Position numbers and translations under genes: made by a program
The notes under the pieces: generated by a model
Database searches by the model: none
Told to the model about the DNA's origin: nothing
What the model saw: the letters and a program-made list of their open reading frames with translations, nothing else
Source of the DNA: CAYNYM01 sp964644375
Lineage (GTDB): Bacteria > Desulfobacterota > DSM-4660 > Desulfatiglandales > HGW-15
Direction of reading: 5' to 3'
Assembly: GCA_964644375.1 (NCBI GenBank)
Contig: CAZXWJ010000069.1
Span: forward strand, 1 to 17,832
DNA length: 17,832 bases
Shown: positions 15,230 to 17,832 of the stretch, piece by piece
Numbering within the stretch: position 1 is the first letter of the stretch
Layout of the letters: each line of letters starts with the position of its first letter

Positions 15230-17275
15230 CTAAAATGTGCCCCGAAGTCCGAAAAAAATCTCTCGGCCTTCTCTCGGGAGGCCGTAAGCCGTCTCGTAGT
15301 TTTCATCAAAGAGATTCCGAACGCCCAATTCCACCGTGGCATACCTGGATAGCTCGGCCATGGCCTTCACATCCACCGTCCAGTAACTATCCAGTTCAAC
15401 CCATTCAAGGCTTCTGTCCGGCAGAGATTTTTGCTCCCACTGCCCCTTGTTGTAACCCGCCTTAGCGAACAGGGAGATCCAGTCGTTCACCTTGAAAAGG
15501 TCACTCACATAGACGCGGTGTTTGGGTGTTTCCGTCAGGTGATCCTCAGGATTATCGGACTTATCTTCCGCATCCAGGTACGTGTAATGGGCCCCCAATG
15601 TATTTCTCGGGAGGCATTCCGTTTTGAAGCTGACCTCAAAGCCGCGGTATTGGACCTTATCCATGTTTTTTTTGTAATCATATGTGTCACCACCCACGAT
15701 GATGGTCTCTTCACCGATTTTATCCTGAAAGTCCGAATAGAAGAAGTTCACCCCGGCATAGCTGTCACATGGCAGAGGCCTCTCCACCCCGATCTCGTAA
15801 TTGGTGGATTGTTCCTTTTCCAGGTTTGGATTGGCAATGTTGCGGCCAAGGTAACCGGAATACAGCTCACTCAGGGTCGGGAAACGACTCTTCCTGGCCA
15901 CGGAGGCATGAACTTTGGTAGCATTCTCGAACCGATAATTGAGACCGACCAGACCATTCCAGGAGTCATCATCATCCCGCAAGGGCATTTGACCGGTCCC
16001 GTCAAAGGCCTCTTTTTCCGTCTGAAAGTCGTAATTTATTCCAAGAACAACGGCCAGATGATCATTGATCTTTATATCGTCCTCCAGACCGATAGAAAAA
16101 GTTTCCGCCTCATACCTTTCCCAGACCGCCCCGCGATCGTCTTGTTCCTGGTGCACATCGTCTTTGTAATGCAACGAAAAGCTGAGGGTGTTTTTATCGA
16201 TATGACTTGACCTCAACACCACGGACCCACCGTTCGTATAGTCGTCATAGGTACTATGAAACGCAGATCTCCTATTTTGCGTGGTGTAGGTTTGATCGTC
16301 ATAGGCATCAAGAACATTGTAGTAGGTGTCGTGATAGAGGCGCGTCTTGGCCGACAAATCATCCGTTAATTTGCTGTCGCCGATAAAATAATAGGTTGTC
16401 TTTTCCCATTCCGTAAATCTCCAATACCGTTGTCTTTCATTTTCGTAGACATTGGGGGGCAATCCTCTTTCGCTTGTGACATGCTGGATACCCAGGGCAT
16501 ATTCATGGCCCTCAGTCGGTGTAAACCCCGCCTTGAATGACCCTGTAATGCTCTCCTCGTCAGAATTATCCCTCGTACCCCCATTTTCATACCAGTCCTT
16601 CGGGTCTGAGGTCGGGATGGGTGTGAAGCCATCGGACATCTCATAGCCGTCGGATGTCAGGCCCGTGAGCCCCCCTTGGAAATAGAAACGGTCCAGCTTT
16701 GAGCCCAGGTTCAGGGTTCCCTGTCGGCCATTTTCACTGGCCTCAACCTTGTATGACCCCTCAATGGTCTTTTGAGGTCTCATGGATACGATGTTGATCA
16801 CACCACCCATTGTATTGGCCCCGTAGAGCACGGAGGCCGCCCCTTTGCTCATGGTGATTTGAGAGACATTGCCTGTCGAAAGCTCACTGGAATCCACATA
16901 TCCGTCATTGGGAAGATAAAGCGGGATACCGTCATAAAATATCGGGACGTATTTCTGATTGAAACCTCGCACGTTGACATAGGCCTCGTTCTTGGTGCCC
17001 ACTGAAACCGAGACACCGGGAAGTGAATCGAGCGCACTGGAAACATCCGTGGCATTGATCAGATCGAGTTGTTCCCGGTCCACGGTTTCCACCGTAGTCA
17101 CCTGCGTAATGGTCTCAGCCTCACCCGTTACAACGACCTCACCCAGGTTGAAGACCTTTTCTGCGGCACTATCCTGGGGTACCGCCGATTCCTCGGCCCA
17201 GCTCAGCCCGGCACATAGTAATCCTGATGCCATCAATAAACAGACCGCCGCTTTCGCTTTGAATTTGAACCTCAT
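15230..17275 (-). CDS. TonB-dependent outer-membrane receptor
   Basis: A 681-residue outer-membrane receptor. The signal peptide covers residues 1-27 (MRFKFKAKAAVCLLMASG, ending LSWA). The TonB box EVVVTG is at about 46-51, then the plug domain with VDREQLDLINATDVSSALDS, VRGFNQKYVPIFYDGIPLY and MSKGAASVLYGANTMGGVIN, then a 22-strand barrel ending in the aromatic GLRGTF. The segment FPTLSELYSG, followed by ANPNLEKEQS, resembles the FRAP/NPNL-type region of heme, BtuB and related receptors, so heme, corrinoid or ferric chelates are all possible. The frame is open to 17320, but AAGGAG before the ATG at 17275 and the signal peptide decide the start. It heads the receptor-repeat protein-exbB-exbD-tonB block and has a promoter about 240 bases upstream. 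Several loops are rich in Asp (for example DDDDSW). Confidence 0.93.
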   Translation of the reverse strand: MRFKFKAKAAVCLLMASGLLCAGLSWAEESAVPQDSAAEKVFNLGEVVVTGEAETITQVTTVETVDREQLDLINATDVSSALDSLPGVSVSVGTKNEAYVNVRGFNQKYVPIFYDGIPLYLPNDGYVDSSELSTGNVSQITMSKGAASVLYGANTMGGVINIVSMRPQKTIEGSYKVEASENGRQGTLNLGSKLDRFYFQGGLTGLTSDGYEMSDGFTPIPTSDPKDWYENGGTRDNSDEESITGSFKAGFTPTEGHEYALGIQHVTSERGLPPNVYENERQRYWRFTEWEKTTYYFIGDSKLTDDLSAKTRLYHDTYYNVLDAYDDQTYTTQNRRSAFHSTYDDYTNGGSVVLRSSHIDKNTLSFSLHYKDDVHQEQDDRGAVWERYEAETFSIGLEDDIKINDHLAVVLGINYDFQTEKEAFDGTGQMPLRDDDDSWNGLVGLNYRFENATKVHASVARKSRFPTLSELYSGYLGRNIANPNLEKEQSTNYEIGVERPLPCDSYAGVNFFYSDFQDKIGEETIIVGGDTYDYKKNMDKVQYRGFEVSFKTECLPRNTLGAHYTYLDAEDKSDNPEDHLTETPKHRVYVSDLFKVNDWISLFAKAGYNKGQWEQKSLPDRSLEWVELDSYWTVDVKAMAELSRYATVELGVRNLFDENYETAYGLPREGREIFFGLRGTF

Positions 17276-17475
17276 TTCTCCATTTCTCCTTCTTCTATTG
17301 CATTTATATAAATTCATCATTCATGTGATCGACTTCCGACGATCATTCCAAATTTAAAATACAGGTACCGACTTTCCCCAAAATACATTCAACAAAACAG
17401 CGGCCTGAAACATTGGATTCCGCCTATATTAAGGGCCGGGGCATGCGGAGGCAAAAGGCCATTTTCTTCAAGTTC

Positions 17476-17520
17476 ATATATCTAGATCGATATATATCGT
17501 TCACGACATATGCGAATATG
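17476..17520. promoter_or_regulatory. AT-rich palindromes near the receptor promoter (candidate operator)
   Basis: Three overlapping or adjacent inverted repeats lie just downstream of and over the -10 region: ATATATC/GATATAT with a 6-base spacer (17476-17495), the perfect 12-bp palindrome CGATATATATCG (17488-17499) and CATAT/ATATG (17507-17511, 17516-17520). No good match to the classic Fur box is visible. A metal- or ligand-responsive repressor site is inferred from position. Confidence 0.4.
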
Positions 17521-17541
17521 CAAAAAAAGACTGTTTGTCAA
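17513..17541 (-). promoter_or_regulatory. Candidate promoter of the receptor gene
   Basis: The minus strand has a perfect TTGACA (17541-17536), a 17-base spacer containing T7, and TATTCG (17518-17513, three of six). It would give a 5' leader of about 230 bases before the receptor ATG. The leader 17276-17475 has no coding frame with a ribosome site and no riboswitch I recognise; I looked for a cobalamin-type core and did not find one. Confidence 0.5.
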
Positions 17542-17627
17542 TCTTTTTTTTATTCACTTGATCACAATTTCCTGCATATTCCGTTTTGAAGAGGATTTTC
17601 ATCGGATACCATTCGGAATCCCGATCA

Positions 17628-17652
17628 AGAGGTTCAAAGACTTTGAACCCCT
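17628..17652. repeat. Perfect 9-bp inverted repeat downstream of the GspF/PilC gene
   Basis: GGTTCAAAG (17631-17639) and CTTTGAACC (17641-17649) are perfect complements around one base, with two further pairs after a mismatch. It lies about 65 bases after the GspF/PilC stop. No T-run follows on the minus strand, so it is either a poor terminator or a regulator site. Confidence 0.5.
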
Positions 17653-17713
17653 GTTGTAGTCCGGCATTTAACTCTGGATCCTTCCGGGGGAGTCTGTTAC
17701 CCGTTGGAACACC

Positions 17714-17832
17714 CTACACCTTGTACATGGTCAAAATTCCCGAGATCAGCGCAAAGGCCACGAACCCCACGATGCCGCCCAGAAACACGATCAGGATCGG
17801 CTCCACCATGGCCGTCATGCGCTGGATATACG
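17714..17832 (-). CDS. GspF/PilC-type inner-membrane protein (C-terminal 38 residues)
   Basis: Only the end of the gene is in the window. The frame gives QRMTAMVEPILIVFLGGIVG, then FVAFALISGILTMYKV and TAG (17716-17714). The segment MVEPILIVFLGGIVGFVA is the last membrane helix of the GspF/PilC family, the inner-membrane platform protein of type II secretion and type IV pilus systems. The rest of that machine would lie to the right of the window. Which of the two systems it belongs to cannot be decided here. Confidence 0.88.
   Translation of the reverse strand, partial: YIQRMTAMVEPILIVFLGGIVGFVAFALISGILTMYKV

Noticed and set aside
15431..16210. Plus-strand open frame of 259 codons
   Set aside because: It is antisense to the TonB-dependent receptor, which has intact plug and barrel motifs.
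17276..17480. Possible riboswitch in the receptor leader
   Set aside because: I looked for a cobalamin-type conserved core and for other familiar aptamer signatures and saw none; only short pairings such as TCCGC/GCGGA are present.

Overview
The window looks like a chromosomal segment of an anaerobic Gram-negative bacterium, most likely a member of the Desulfobacterota (old deltaproteobacteria). This rests on a full TonB/ExbB/ExbD outer-membrane uptake system, moderate GC content, strong GGAGG-type ribosome sites and the overall gene style. The species cannot be named from the sequence alone. All genes but one lie on the minus strand.

Left end (1-2529). Two genes of a BMP-family (basic membrane lipoprotein / nucleoside-type) ABC importer lie here: the substrate-binding protein (853-2046) and, downstream, the start of its ATPase (cut by the window edge at 1). 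A terminator-like hairpin and a second 11-bp stem-loop sit between them. The binding protein has a good promoter (perfect TTGACA) and a strong ribosome site. Positions 2155-2529 hold no convincing gene, but do hold a probable dispersed intergenic repeat and a large GC-rich hairpin.

Middle (2530-6141). A long phosphohexomutase (minus) is divergent from a secreted MltD-like lytic transglycosylase with a C-terminal LysM domain (the only plus-strand gene). A bidirectional hairpin terminator at 6093-6119 separates the latter from the large minus-strand locus.

Right two thirds (6142-17275). An 11-gene TonB/ABC uptake locus is all transcribed right to left. The first block is outer-membrane TonB-dependent receptor, a secreted protein made almost only of about 23 EF-hand-like DxNxDG repeats, ExbB, ExbD and TonB. 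The second block appears to have its own promoter: periplasmic binding protein (iron-siderophore/cobalamin/heme type), a CcsA/ResC-like membrane protein, a ResB/CcsB-like membrane protein, a FecCD-type permease, a FecE-type ATPase and a THEP1-like NTPase. Stop/start overlaps or very short gaps join the last five genes. The receptor, TonB-ExbB-ExbD and binding protein/permease/ATPase make a complete two-membrane importer. The ligand is not shown by the sequence; heme, a ferric chelate or a corrinoid are the reasonable candidates. The ResB/CcsA-like pair is reduced and degenerate and would fit handling of heme rather than full cytochrome c synthesis. The repeat protein is the least expected member and might be a divalent-metal (Ca2+ or other) binding partner of the receptor or cell surface. 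This composition is the best candidate in the window for an undescribed system.

Right end (17276-17832). A regulatory region of about 440 bases lies upstream of the receptor, with a perfect -35 box, AT-rich palindromes and a perfect 9-bp inverted repeat. It is followed by the last 38 residues of a GspF/PilC-type inner-membrane protein of a type II secretion or type IV pilus system.
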